DNA of 64,000 bases from Symsagittifera roscoffensis. Taxonomy: Eukaryota > Xenacoelomorpha > Acoela > Convolutidae. How positions within the stretch are numbered: the first letter of the stretch is position 1; each line of letters starts with the position of its first letter. The notes under the pieces are model-generated. The model saw only the letters and a program-made list of their open reading frames with translations, was not told the origin of the DNA and ran no database searches. The position numbers were made by a program, and so were the translations under genes. This document shows positions 45,559-58,090 of the stretch, piece by piece. The stretch lies in the NCBI RefSeq assembly GCF_963678635.1, contig NC_087067.1, positions 44,771,629-44,835,628 of the forward strand. Direction: 5' to 3'.

Positions 45559-47380
45559 TTGTTTTCACGAACACTTTGCTGTTCTTATCTCTCACAAACT
45601 GGCACAAACTTATTTCGCACAAACTTTTGTCTGAATGGCCTGATTTAGTGTGATATTTTGTTGTTCAAATTTTGTGAATTTTGAAATACCCACTGATGCA
45701 AAATTTATTTTGAAAATGGTTTTACGAACTTTTTTTGTGATTTGTTTTAACGCTTCATACTTATTCTCTTTGGCATTGATTAGATAGATGCCTGTCAATC
45801 TCTGTCATGAATTGACCATCGGTTGACCATTCACTGTTTGTGTTAGTTTTAGAACAGACATTTTTATTCAACACTTTCCTTATTTCTTTTATTTCTTTTT
45901 AGATTAAATGTAGATAGATTGTACATTTAGTAGATAGAACACCCTACAATTTTATCAACTACAGCGTCGAATTTCTTAAGAAAGGAACTAACATTAATAG
46001 TTTATTATTTTCCGAGATTTAGTAATCTACTATCAACAAGGCTGTTCTTGCCAAGACAAAGGCGTGAACATCCTGAACACCTTTTGTTGTTTGTTTTGAA
46101 CGTTGTTCATCACAAATCGTCGAAGTGAAACTTTCAGTAAGGCTTTTGATAGAATTGATGGACCTTTTGAATTTCCTTCAACTTTGTCTCATTAAGTTTT
46201 TGTGCCAGTTTGTGCTCAATTCGGAATCGTTCATCATTTTCAGGTCTTGCAAACCAAGTAATAAATTTTATTGGAAATATTTTTCTGGAATAACCTGTGC
46301 CACTTTTAGAATTGGCTAAATTTGTTTGGTTTTGCTTGACATTATAGAAATGACGCAAGAAGCAAACGTATTTGTTAGAATTAATTTTTTGATGCCATTG
46401 ATATTTTGAATTTGAAAATTAGTTTTGAAGATTTTCAGGAAGCAACGAAAAGTTTTATTTCACTGTTTAAACGAAAACAACAAGAGTGCTCTAATCGAGG
46501 TAATGTCTTGAATATTTTCCGACTGCCTCTCAAATTCGAAAAAATAAGAGTTCTTTTCAAGATGTTTGAAAAATTACGAAACTTCAAGCAAAAACACACT
46601 TTTTTTTGAGATTCTTATTTATAAATACTCTCTCCCACAGTTTGCTAAATACGATGACATTTTTTAACAATGTCACATTTATAATCATCGACAGTTCACC
46701 CCCGCTACTTTTTTACCCCTCAAAAAGCTTCATAATTTTGTAGAGTTAAAGAGCGACCGCCGCAGTCGCGCCGACGTAATGCGAGCTTGCGAACTGAGAG
46801 TAGAACTATATGTGAAATGCAGAGCCGTTTATTGCCGCGACTTTAACTGGTTACAAATTTGGGGGAAATTGAGCCTAAAAAAGGATGGGTTAATGAAATG
46901 TGACAAGGCATCTAAAGCGTAAAAACGTTTGGTATGAAAAGTTTTAGGGTGAAAAAATGCGGAATAAAAAAAGTCGTAATCATAAGTAGAAAGTGATGTA
47001 ATTAGTGTCTAGCAACCTATTAAAAATACTAAATGAAAAGCGTCAAATCAATTTGGACCAATTTTTTAGCCGAATTGAATCGCCGTTCATACATTACGAA
47101 CAACTTATGTAGCGATAAAAAAATAGCGAAAATTGTCTCAAAGTCCTCAAAGGCAAAAGGCCTAATTTTAGAACACCATAACTCTATGGAAAATGATCAT
47201 ATATTTGAATTATTATTTTTAGAGTTTGATTCGTTGGCATCATTTTCAGGTGGTATAAAATATTACACGAAAATACTTAGTTAAAATGTTCATATTTGCC
47301 TGAAGAAAACAACTCACTGAGCAAGAAGATTCCATCATTTCTTCAAAGGTCTGAACAACAGCAATCAAAATGATAAAGGA
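45559..47380. other. Intergenic, nothing recognised
   Basis: Short open frames without domains. At 46740-46850 the sequence is briefly richer in CG (GACCGCCGCAGTCGCGCCGA), without an identifiable gene. Confidence 0.35.
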
Positions 47381-47468
47381 GGGATGAGGAAAGGACAAAG
47401 AGAAAAGAGAGAGAGAGAGAAAAAAAGAAAAAAGAAAGAAAGAAAGAACAGAAGAAAGAATGAAAGAA

Positions 47469-47508
<40 letters not shown>

Positions 47509-47522
47509 AGAGATAGAGAGAA

Positions 47523-47562
<40 letters not shown>

Positions 47563-47690
47563 AGAGAGAGAAGAAAGAGAGAGAGAGAGAGAGAGAGAGA
47601 AATTGTTGTGAGAGAAAATGGGAAAAAAGAGAAAGATAAAGAAGAAAGATAAAGGGAGAGAGAGAGAGAGAGCGAGAGAGAGAGAGAGAG

Positions 47691-47722
<32 letters not shown>

Positions 47723-47775
47723 AATTGTGAGAGAAAATGGAAAAAAAGAGAAAGATAAAAGGAGAGAAAAAGAAC
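47381..47775. repeat. GA-rich simple-sequence block
   Basis: About 390 bp almost purely purine, mostly (GA)n with GAAA variants. Two near-copies of GAAATTGTTGTGAGAGAAAA (47599 and 47721, the second shorter) show segmental duplication inside it. The long frames in this block are artefacts of composition. Confidence 0.95.
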
Positions 47776-49287
47776 TCATAGTAAGTTTTGAAGTTTCAGA
47801 TCTGTACGTTGCAGTGTTAAAGGTTTTTAATTTGACTTTAAATTATTATAAAACCGAGATAGAAATTTTTTTACGCGTTATAATGATTGTGTATAAACTT
47901 TTTCCTTATTTCCGTACTTTTTAAAAAATTTTCATTGAAAGTATCAATGTGATTCCATTTTTGTCAACGCTCATTTCCGTTTGCTCATTATGACTTTTTG
48001 TCCTTTTTCGCGACTTTTCCTTTATATCTCCAAAAAACTTTCCGTCTGAGATTATTTTTTTTGCGTCTTCTGTGTACGGAAAAAAGAATGCCAATCCATT
48101 CATTACTATAGTATGTTTTAACTCAAATCTCTGAAAAAAATAAACGTCAAAAGTTTGAGTGTGTCTGTTCCTGTTTGGCTGTGACCGAAATCTATCTAGG
48201 AAAACAATCGCACGACTGGCAAAAAGATGAACGGAAATCATGGAGTTATGTGAATTTATTTTTGTTTTAATGTTCATTTGTATCAGATGTTTGGAACTGA
48301 ACAAGTTCATTTTGTTGAAAACTTGAAAAAAAAAATTTTTGAAATAAAGTCCATTTTTAATCAAAATTTCTTTTAAAAAAATACTGTAACACGGAATATG
48401 AACTAAACACTAAATTTTGAACTATGAGCACTTTCGGTTTAGAAACCCAATCGTTTTTGACTGTGCAGGCTCCTACTCCAACCATCTTCTACTCTTATAG
48501 CTTATACAATCAACTTTTACTCAATCCACTGTTCATCTTTGCTTAGTTGCAAATCAGTCCCAATGCACCTCAATTTATCACGATGACGTGCCACTCAAAA
48601 ATTGAAATAGTCGGTTTTTCTACTTTTTCCAGAAGAAAATTAAATAAAGATTTGGAGTTTGAATTAGATAATGGGCCACATATGACTCTAGGTCTTTTGA
48701 GTTATAAATCAAAACTCAGGCATTCAAGCCTTGAGACATACCAAAACATTTTTTGACATTTGCATTAACCGAGAGCCGTTCTTGTTGCGATGTTCATTAA
48801 GTTGGAAAACATTACGCATGTTCTTTGTATCTTTCACATAAAGGCATTTTGAAAGTCAATTTCAGTTTTTGCTATTATTTTTCTTACAAGTGTGGTCTAG
48901 TTTTCATAACAAACTCATTTTTTTTTCAATGAATTTTTATCTTTATCTTTTTGACATTTCAAAAATACGGTTTATTAATTCATAATTCACATTAACTCAA
49001 TCGTACATATCTCGAAATACATTTTAAATAGCCAATCTTCTCTCAAACATTTCAAATGAGGGTTCGGTGATCCTAAAACATTTTTTGACAAACACAGACT
49101 TTGACTGACAGTTTTACTTTGAGAATCTCATCCAGAGTAGTGAAGGTTAATGAGTCGTAACTAAATCGGTATTGACGAATCAATACGATAAGTATTGAAT
49201 TAAGCAATTGGTTAAATTGCAAAATCGACCAAAACAAACAACGACTACTCATGGCTTGAGAACGGTACCAAATTTGCAAACCCACCC
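47776..49287. other. Intergenic, nothing recognised
   Basis: No gene or repeat family placed. Confidence 0.35.
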
Positions 49288-51887
49288 AAAATGAAAACTA
49301 CTGGGGCTAGCTTTATGAAACTTGGACGACGGATACTGGAGATGATTTGACCCGCGCACGCAAAAAAAGCAGACCCCTCGGACACCCTGGCCCCAAGCGA
49401 TAACGGTTCTCGGAAGTGCAAATAGTGTAAATAGCCCTATTAGAATTGAGCAACCAGCGGTTGGAATGAAACCAAAATATAGTATGTTAGAAACCTAGTT
49501 GACGGAAGCTTAAGTCAAGAATTTCACCTCCTCGACTCCTACTTCCGGTGCTATGCCCCATGCAAATAGCCCCCACCAAGATTTCGGAAGTCGTTTCTCG
49601 GACCCCGTTGAACGCAGAGAGCCAAAACTTTGGTGTATCAAAGGTAAGGACAAGATACATCACGTATTATAGTTTGAGCCAAATTCGGCTGTTGGACCGG
49701 AAGTTATTAGCACTTGGGAAAAATACGCCTGAAACCGAAAAAAGGCAATTTACGCAAAATAATCAATGAGGGAATATTGATTTTACGACGGCAATAGACA
49801 CCATAACTCATCCTCGAAAAAAGACCCCCAGTGAATAAAACCTCTCCGGCGACTCCTTCCGGTGTTAATAGCTTTTTCCCAGGAAAAGGGAAAATGGACA
49901 TTTTAAATGAGATAACTTGGGAAGTATTAACGGGATATGGACGAAACTTGGTAGGCAGGACCCCTATGGGGCTCTAAACGTGAAAATGGAAGATCGACCA
50001 CGAGTAACCCCGAAGTGACCTTTAAATAACCTTTGGGCGATTAGGACTAAAATTGCAAAGAAAACCCTGGGATTAACACCGGAAAGTGGCGTATTCCCCA
50101 ACCCCAATCCTTGGGAATAAGAATCGGTCAGCTTACTAATATTTTGGAGTGATTTTACTTATTGGGAAATGGAGCAGAAGCTGAACGATATTTAACTCAT
50201 ACATTGTATCATTGAAGTTGTGGAACTAATTAAAGTGGACTTGGCAAACATTGAGTTCAACTTAGCTTGTCTAATGTGCTAATAATAGAAAATGAATCAG
50301 ACTAGGGAAAAGTAGTCCCAGAGAAAATTGGCGGTAGTAGAGGTATAGCATGGGAAGTAAGTGTCCTAAATAACATGAATGGACGGTATATTTACCCAGC
50401 TCGCCGGAGGTGACTGTTTTGTACAATTTGGCCCTCAATTAACGAATTACGTTCCCACGATGACTAGAATGTCGGGATTTTAAGAGAGTAAAGAGCGGAA
50501 TTTTAGATGCTTGGAATGAAGTAGCCACCAATAAAAAGGGTCTTCCCTACCCTCGGGAGGTCGGTACATCAATGGGTTAATTAAAAAACTCTGGGAGATT
50601 GGTTATTTAAACATAACTCGGTTTGGAGGTGAAATTGAACGTGTTATTTGCACAACTTAGGTAGTGATACATATAATGAACTTGGAACCTAAGTTTAGTG
50701 TCGTCAGAGGAAGATTTTATTTAAAAACCTTGCGAAAGCGTTACTAAAGTAAATGTCAAGACTTGTGCGGACGACATAACTCTAGTTAAAACTCATTTAG
50801 ACAAACATTATAGAGAATAACAAATAGCCTACCCTTAGGCAGAATAATTTGAGCTCCTATTAAGAGTAGTTGGTTCTCAGTTAGAATGAGAACGATTGAG
50901 CAAGCTGAGACGAATAGATGGTCCGTGGAGGACGCTAATGCTTGAAGCAAGAATAGTTGTGTCTCAAAGTTGTTAATTAGTTGGGTTGAAATTTTTGTGC
51001 GAGCGAGTTTCGCTCGAATTCGAGTTTAGTACCGGGTTGAATTGATTGCGTGAACGACTTGCGCTGTAGAGCTGGTATTGCGACGGGCAAGTTGGCAATG
51101 CGATGGAGCGAAATGAGACGCGGGTTTTCTTATAGAAGTAAGACCATCAATTTAACCCTTTCGGAATTGTAGAACACCTAGTATTAGTGCACCCCGCTAT
51201 TACAAGGTTAAAATTCTACATTTAGGCTGGTTTTTTGTTAACAAAATAATAGTCCCTTGAATGATGTTTGAACTGTTTTTTTGTCATTTTTAACATCATC
51301 CTATGTCGAAAAATAAATTAATCGATGTTTTTTACCCATGTACCGTTAAAGGATTATTTCCATTATTTTTTTCTGGCAAATATTCTTCCGAATTCAAAAA
51401 CAATTGCTGATTTAACTCATTTGAGTTTCTTTAAACATATCTGTTGAGTAATTTTTGCCACTAGAAAATTCTTTCAAAAGATGGAAAACGATTTTTTTTT
51501 GAACATTCGTTTATTAGCGCAATATCTAGATCAGTTAACTTCACTAAATGCAATAGTGAGAAAATGATTTCAGCGCGGATTGTTTTACCGCCGATGCTAA
51601 GATAGAGTTCCAATTGAGAATTGTTTACCCCCCCCCCCCCCCCCCACTTTTAATGTCAAATACCAACTGAAATAAATTGGATGTTTCGACCCATTATTTG
51701 GATCAATTGTTCGGCCTCAATTTAAAATGGAATGTTTTTAAAAGCGGATTGTTTTGCAACATTTGCTACGAGCTAATAATCTAAGAAAGATGATAATTGG
51801 AGCGTATTAAAAACACCGAGTTGCAACTTGATAACTATAAAACCCATAACCCACAGAAAAAATATTTGCTGATAAAATATTGTTCTG
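49288..51887 (+). repeat. Unclassified 2.6-kb repeat, full copy
   Basis: Less AT-rich than its surroundings and without a long open frame. The left 1.1 kb (from AAAATGAAAACTACTGGGGC) and the right 190 bp (GGATCAATTGTTCGGCCTCA to ATTGTTCT) are repeated at 51997-53287. The middle, 50394-51699, occurs only here and includes a poly-C run at 51629-51646. No terminal inverted repeat or LTR was seen. Confidence 0.75.
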
Positions 51888-51996
51888 AAAAAAAATTGAA
51901 TGTTCCATTTTTTCCTGATTTCTTAAACAAGTATGATTTGAAAAAATTGATTAAGAAGTCAAAATCATTCTGAATAAAAAAACAATCTCAAGTATG

Positions 51997-53287
51997 AAAA
52001 TGAAAACTACTGGGGCTAGCTTTATGAAACTTGGACGACGGATACTGGAGATGATTTGACACGCGCATGCAAAAATTCAGACCCCTCGGACTCCCTGGCC
52101 CCAAGCGATAACGGTTCTCCGAAGTGCAAATAGTGCAAATAGCCCTATTAGAATTGAGCAATCAGCGGTTGGAATGAAACCAAAATATAGTATGTTAGAA
52201 ACCTAGTTGACGGAAGCTTAAGTTAAGAATCTCACCTCCTCGACGCCTACTTCCGGTGCTATGCCCTATGCAAATAGCCCCCACCAAGATTTCGGAAGTC
52301 GTTTCTCGGACCCCGTTGAACGCAGAGAGCCAGAACTTTGGGGTATCATAGGTAAGGACAAGATACATCATGTATTATAGTTTGAGCCAAATTCGGCTGT
52401 TGGACCGGAAGTTATTAGCACTTGGGAAAAATACGCCTGAAACCGGAGATGGGCAATTTACGCAAAATAATCAATGAGGGCATATTGATTTTACAGCGGC
52501 AATAGACATTATAACTCATCCTCGAAAAAAGACCCCTGTGAATAAAACCTCTCCGGCGACTCCTTCCCGTGTTAATAGCATTTTTCCAGGAAAAGGGATA
52601 ATGGACATCTTAAATGAGATAACTTGGGAAGTATTAACGGGATATGGACGAAACTTGGTAGGCAGGACCCCTATGGGGTTCTAAACGTGAAAATAAAAGA
52701 TCGACCACGAGTGACCTCGAAGTGACCTTTAAATAATTTTTGGGCGATTCGGACTAAAATTGCAAAGAAAACCCTGGGATTAACACCGGAAAAGGGCGTA
52801 TTCCCCAACCCCAATCCTTGGGAATAAGAATCGGTCAGCTTACTAATATTTTGGAGGGATTTTACTTATTGGGAAATGGAGCAGAAGCTGAACGATATTT
52901 AACTCATACATTGTATCATTGAAGTTGTGGAACTAATTAAAGTGGACTTGGCAAACATTGAGTTCAACTTAGCTTGTCTAATGTGCTAATAATAGAAAAA
53001 GAATCAGACTAGGGAAAAGTAGTCCCAGAGAAAATCGGCGTTAGTAGAGGTATAGCATGGGAAGTAAGTGTCCTAAATAACATGAATGGACGGTATATTT
53101 GGATCAATTGTTCGGCCTCAATTTAAAATGGAATGATTTTAAATGCGGATTGTGTTGCAACATTTGCTACGAGCTAATATTCTAAAAGAGATGACAATTG
53201 GAGCGTATTAAAAACACCGTTTTGCAAATTGATAACTATAAAACCCATAACCCACAGAAAAAATATTTGCTGATAAAATATTGTTCT
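51997..53287 (+). repeat. Internally deleted copy of the 2.6-kb repeat
   Basis: Matches 49288-50393 and then 51700-51887 directly, skipping 1,306 bp. The join lies in TATTT, present at both break points. The left part differs from the full copy at only a few percent of positions; the right 190 bp differs more. Confidence 0.85.
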
Positions 53288-54700
53288 TAATATTGTTCTG
53301 AATGAAAAGCCACTTCAAACAAATATTTTTTAAGTTTTTGAAAGTCCAAAACAATTCTTACACTGGTCTAGCTTGGTATTTATAGTCCTTCTATTTATGT
53401 TAATTTTCCTGTTTTTGTTTTGAGATGGAATATTAATATATAAGTGCTTACTGATATTCTCTAACTGTTTTTGATTTATTGACTAATTGAAGTACTGACA
53501 GATTCAAAAACTAGCGTACAATAAATAGCCCAAAATAGCACTTTCTGAAACTCGTAAATTTGCAATAAAAACTATCTCCGGTGTGAAAAACTTTATCTCG
53601 TATTTCGGCATCAGTCGGTGAAAATAAAACTTTTTCTCGTTTTTTAGCCAAGGTGAAAAAAAAAGTCATGAAGCAAATGGAGAATCAAAACGTATTCTGA
53701 AAACAAAAATAACAATGAAAGATATTCTGTGAGATATATTCCGACGAAACACAAAACAATTCTGGAAAAAATGTTGACAGAAATCCATAGTTGGGAAAAA
53801 ATATCTATCATACAAATCCATAAAAAAGGAAAATGCTGATCAGGATATTTTTATACAAATTTGTAGTCTATAGAGTTCTAAGTAGTTGTATACAAGCATA
53901 GTTTTGTTCCGATCACTTGAAAAATGGGGAGTAATTATTTATTCGGGTGTTTTAGTTTTTTTCTTTTTTTTTCCACGTGTCGAGATAGTGGGAAGGAACT
54001 TCGTCTTCCGGCTTCCAATTTGGGAGGTAACACAAATAAGCATCGGAAAGTTTCGAGTGATGTATTATTTTAAAGCCCCGTCAGTCGTAATTTAACCCAC
54101 ATTTATAATTTTCGTAAAAAGTTTCATTGTGTCGAGAAAAACCGGTTTGAACTTTTTGATTTTTCGTCTAAATTCGAGCGAGTAAAGCGACGAGCTCGTT
54201 TAATTATGCTTAGCTTAGACTGTTTACAATAGCTTATTTTTGCTTAATTTTAAATTTCCTCGAGTAAAATTAGTTTTTGAAGATTTTTAATAGCATTTTG
54301 GGAAGCAAAAACTTCGATAAAATTTTAAAATTTTGATTTTTGTTTCGATTTTTTTCGTTTTTTTTCTAGTCACTTTTCTTCATAAAGTGTTATCCTGTTT
54401 ACCTATATTACTATGACGGTCGACTATGTCTAATTTATAGTTTCACGTCAGAACATAAATCAAAGAACGCAGAAAAAAACAACACTAATTTGAAAAAAAA
54501 ATTTCGTAGATTTTTAAAGGCTATCCTTGTTCATAGTATGGAATTGTATGACAAGCATTTTTTGTAAACTCCATCAGTTTTTAGCGGGAGGAGTGTCAAT
54601 TTTTTTTTTCAATTGAATTTTTCAGCTTATTAGAATTGAGCATTTCATACGCAGCATTTAACGAATTTAATTCATATTAAACGTGGAGGATGTTTATGTA
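53288..54700. other. Intergenic, nothing recognised
   Basis: AT-rich; a GTTCCGATCACTTG motif at 53905 recalls the TIR-like ends seen in the Golgi introns. No gene seen. Confidence 0.35.
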
Positions 54701-54703
54701 CCA

Positions 54704-55219
54704 GTATTCAGACAACCGCGTATTCATACTCGTCAGTAAGCAGACAATTACTATATAAATCAATCAGAATCGAGACAAGGAAGAGGGGGAGGGTTCTCAT
54801 GCTTGAAGGACCGAATGCTTGAAAAATTTCAACCGATCAAAATCGCCAAGCGTTTCTATTGGCTAAATGCCTTTCTCACAAAATCGAAGTCAATATCAAC
54901 AGAAAATGTATTAAATCAGTGGAAAACAATCGAAAAAATTACGAATTGCGGGTTACAACCCAATACTCTGCAGATAATCATCAAAATTAATTAATAAATT
55001 ATACGAATTTTTCAGTCTTGAAAACTCATCTGCTTATTATCTAATCGGTCAATATTAACACTCATGGCGTGGATTTATTTTCTTACTTTGAGATTTTCAC
55101 GATTTATTTTGAGATTTTGAATACTCAATTCTGATTGGCTGAAAGTAAGCTAAAATTAAAAGCATGAGGACGTATTAGTCTGCTTACCGACGAGCATGAA
55201 TCTGCGGATGTCTAAATAC
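54704..55219. mobile_element. MITE-like element with diverged 42-bp TIRs
   Basis: The left end GTATTCAGACAACCGCGTAT continues to GTCAGTAAGCAGAC at about 54745. Its complement at about 55165-55219 has some eight differences. Non-coding interior. No target duplication was recognised. Confidence 0.6.
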
Positions 55220-55496
55220 AGACCGCACTCCGGGGAGGCTGTTATGCTAACATGATTCAGAGATAGCTAACAAGACTCCAAATATGCTACTGAATTTTGT
55301 CGTCGGTAAGATCAGGGAAGCCAGTCTCTGTTTCGTAAATATTAGCTTTGGATTGCTTTTAAAGCTTTTCTTCAGCTTTCCCAGGGACAGGAAAAAGCCG
55401 ACATTACATTTAAGCTTAGTGTTAAGTTTTTGTTTATTTGGTGCTTGGCGATAAGTAAGCATGTCACAAGTGTTATTGGTTTGTTCCCTTTAACAG

Positions 55497-55568
55497 ACCG
55501 CAATAGAATGATTCCGGGATATTATTCATTTAATACAATTTTGGACGAAATAGTGGCGAAAGCAAGTG
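55497..55568 (+). other. Candidate 72-nt exon upstream of glutamine synthetase
   Basis: TTTGTTCCCTTTAACAG precedes it and GTG|GTGAGT follows, both good splice signals. One frame is open across it (GYYSFNTILDEIVAKAS), but it does not join in frame to the glutamine synthetase coding exon. It could be a 5'UTR exon or chance. Confidence 0.25.
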
Positions 55569-55739
55569 GTGAGTTTATATTGTATGTTATTCCAATACTC
55601 CTTTATTTTTTTTGTTAAATTGTTCATGTGATATAGGAACATTTGGTTCCTCTTGACAATCCAGCACATAAAATTGCGGCGTGAACAAACACCGAATCTC
55701 TTATAACTAAACGGACGCGTGAACAAACTTTAGTCTGCG

Positions 55740-55747
55740 TGACGTCA
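55740..55747 (+). promoter_or_regulatory. CRE-like palindrome TGACGTCA
   Basis: A perfect CREB/ATF consensus 85 bp before the glutamine synthetase ATG. This is a plausible promoter element; no TATA box was placed. Confidence 0.4.
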
Positions 55748-55831
55748 TTTTAGAATCGACCTATCGAGAGAGACAAGAATTAAATAAGCAGAACTTCAGC
55801 GTAAAATCAAACTTAGACCTTCAGAGCCCAA

Positions 55832-56087
55832 ATGTTAGCAACCAACTCTAATAACACTTTCAAAGCCTTTACCGAGGGTTCCCAGAACGACATGCCGAGC
55901 GACAAATATATCGCGACTTATGTCTGGATCGACGCCGAACAAGGACTGCGAAGCAAGTCACGAGTGCTGGAAAGGCGAGTTATAAACCCCTCTGATGCGC
56001 CTGTGTGGAACTTTGACGGGTCTTCAACTGAGCAGGCGACTGGACGTAACAGCGATTGCTGGATCAAACCCAGAGCCGTATTCAAAG
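55832..56087 (+). CDS. GLUL: Glutamine synthetase, exon 1
   Basis: Cytosolic type II glutamine synthetase, which makes glutamine from glutamate, ammonia and ATP. Exon 1 encodes residues 1-85 plus one base and covers the beta-grasp domain: KYIATYVWIDAEQGLRSKSR and the signature WNFDGSSTEQATGRNSD. The ATG at 55832 lies 8 nt after an AG at 55823-55824 (CCTTCAG), so the mRNA leader may be spliced or trans-spliced. Donor AAAG|GTAACC at 56088, phase 1. The complete protein is 371 residues; human GLUL has 373. The gene symbol is by family; paralogues are not excluded. Confidence 0.97.
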
Positions 56088-56279
56088 GTAACCGGTTCGA
56101 CCGTAATTTGAAATCATAAGTCGCATCACATGCATGATTCCATAGAAGCCATATAGAAGATCCCAGCGTTTGATCCTTTAAGGAAACGAATTGGGTCCGA
56201 CGTATGATTGCACATTATTCTATCAAATAACATAAATAGACAAGATGGAAGCTTGTCTAATTTTTTTTGTGGCGCGCGT

Positions 56280-56746
56280 GGTACTACTATGATAGTGGTC
56301 CCTTGAAAATACCCAGGTCCCTTGAGAATACGACACCTAGAGCTCTCAAGTCGTTTAATAATTATGATTACGCCTTTCGAGAGATGTCGCAGTATATTTT
56401 CAAACAAATTTTATGTTTTGTTACCTCTTAAAACCTCTCCCTCAGCATTTTAAGGTTGAAAATTTAAAAAAAAAAACGCCAATAGTGGGTTTTGATGTCA
56501 AATAAGTCAACCCAATTATATGGTTGTTGAACCGTAAAATAAAGTAAAGCGAGCAAATTTCAATATATAAACAATAGTGATTACAATTTTCAATCTGAAA
56601 AGTTTCTGGCTGAACATATTTTGCAAGATTTTTGAAATGAATAATTTATACACAAATTAGTTTTCAATATTATAACATGCGAAATGCATGCGGGACCTGT
56701 CTATCATAGTTGCTTTTTCGGGGGACCACTCTATCATAGTAGTACC
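56280..56746 (-). mobile_element. 8-bp-TSD MITE, copy 2, in the glutamine synthetase intron
   Basis: 467 bp, inverted relative to 45088-45550. The TIR outer 16 bp GGTACTACTATGATAG are identical at both ends. The flanks are identical 8-mers GCGCGCGT (56272-56279 and 56747-56754). It makes up about half of the 997-bp intron. Confidence 0.9.
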
Positions 56747-57084
56747 GCGCGCGTAAATGTTCCACACTTTGACCATATTTGACCACAGCTTTGTGCTAGG
56801 AGCCCAATATAATGTAACTTGAATGTTTTTTTTTCAAGTGCAAAGAGCGAAATGCGTTCTTTAACATATGTCGGTTAATTTTAAACTGGCATTAAAATTA
56901 ATTTTCTGCTATATATAACTATCAAAAAATGGGGTAAAATAGAAATATGGATAGAAAACACTAAAATCATGGACTGATTGGAAGTTTTCGAATCCAAAAA
57001 TTGTTATAGCGTATGCTTGTTTTCATTTCTATAAATTTTCAGCGAACCAGAAAGAAGTTTAAAAGCATGGGACGTTGATTTTAG

Positions 57085-57944
57085 ATCCCTTCCGACTGGG
57101 ACATAACGTCCTGGTCTTGTGCGATGTATTCAATTTTGATTGGACGCCAGCTGTCGGAAACAGTCGTGTGTCGTGTCTCGAAGCAATGGATAAACCCGAA
57201 GTCAAAGAAGCCAAACCCTGGTTCGGAATCGAACAGGAGTACTCCATCCTTGAGCAAGCAGGACACCCTATCGGGTGGCCACGGGGCGGATATCTCGGAC
57301 CCCAAGGTCCTTACTACTGCGGAGTCGGCTCTGGGAAAGTATTCGGTCGCGCAGTGGTTGAAACTCACCTACATCATTGTTTATACGCCGGAGTCAAAAT
57401 TTGCGGGACGAACGCGGAAGTTATGCCGAGTCAATGGGAATACCAAGTTGGTCCTTGCGAGGGCATCGAAATCGGAGATCATCTTTGGATGTCGAGGTAC
57501 ATCCTCAAAATGGTGGCTGAAGATTTCAACTGTAGTATAACCTTTGACCCCAAACCTGTTTCGGGTGATTGGAATGGTGCTGGGTGCCATACTAATTACT
57601 CAACCCTTGCGATGCGGCAACCAAACGGAATCGAAGAAATGTTTAAGGCGATTGAAAAATTTAGGAAACGACCAAATGTCCATCTAAAAGCATACGACGC
57701 AAGCTCGGGTGAGGATAATAAACGAAGACTTGTAGGTGCCTACGAAACGGCGAGTTACAAAGAGTTTTCGTCTGGTGTCGCTAATCGAGGCTCGAGTATC
57801 CGGATTCCTAGACATTGCGAAGCCGAGAAATGCGGGTACTTAGAAGACCGAAGGCCCGCCGCTAACTGTGACCCGTACGCAGTTTCGGAAATTATTGTCC
57901 GAACTACTATTTTGAACGAAGAGGGCGACTGCGAACCAATTTAA
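57085..57944 (+). CDS. GLUL: Glutamine synthetase, exon 2
   Basis: Acceptor TTGATTTTAG (AG at 57083-57084), phase 1, giving FKDPFR across the junction as expected. The exon holds the whole catalytic domain: [11 protein letters not shown] (metal-binding Glu), [31 protein letters not shown], the [13 protein letters not shown]-binding signature, [10 protein letters not shown] and [14 protein letters not shown]. It ends [10 protein letters not shown] with TAA at 57942-57944, slightly shorter than the vertebrate end. No active-site residue appears lost. No AATAAA was found in the next 140 bp. Confidence 0.98.
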
Positions 57945-58090
57945 ACCCAAAAAACTTTCATGAATAGCGTCGGTTAAGCGTAACTTTTAGTTTCACAGCA
58001 CAATTATGTGTATTTTCGTTTTATATCAAAAGTAGTTACGTGATTGGGCCTGGTAGCTTTGTTTATTAGCATAAGCTATGCCAAAGAATA
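57945..58090 (+). other. Glutamine synthetase 3' flank
   Basis: No canonical poly(A) hexamer seen before the next transposon. Confidence 0.4.

Noticed and set aside
47246-47779. Long minus-strand frame of Ser/Leu repeats and plus-strand frame of Arg/Glu repeats
   Set aside because: Translation of a GA-rich simple-sequence block. Any frame through (GA)n stays open.
57059-57590. Other frames over glutamine synthetase exon 2
   Set aside because: Shadows of the conserved enzyme frame.
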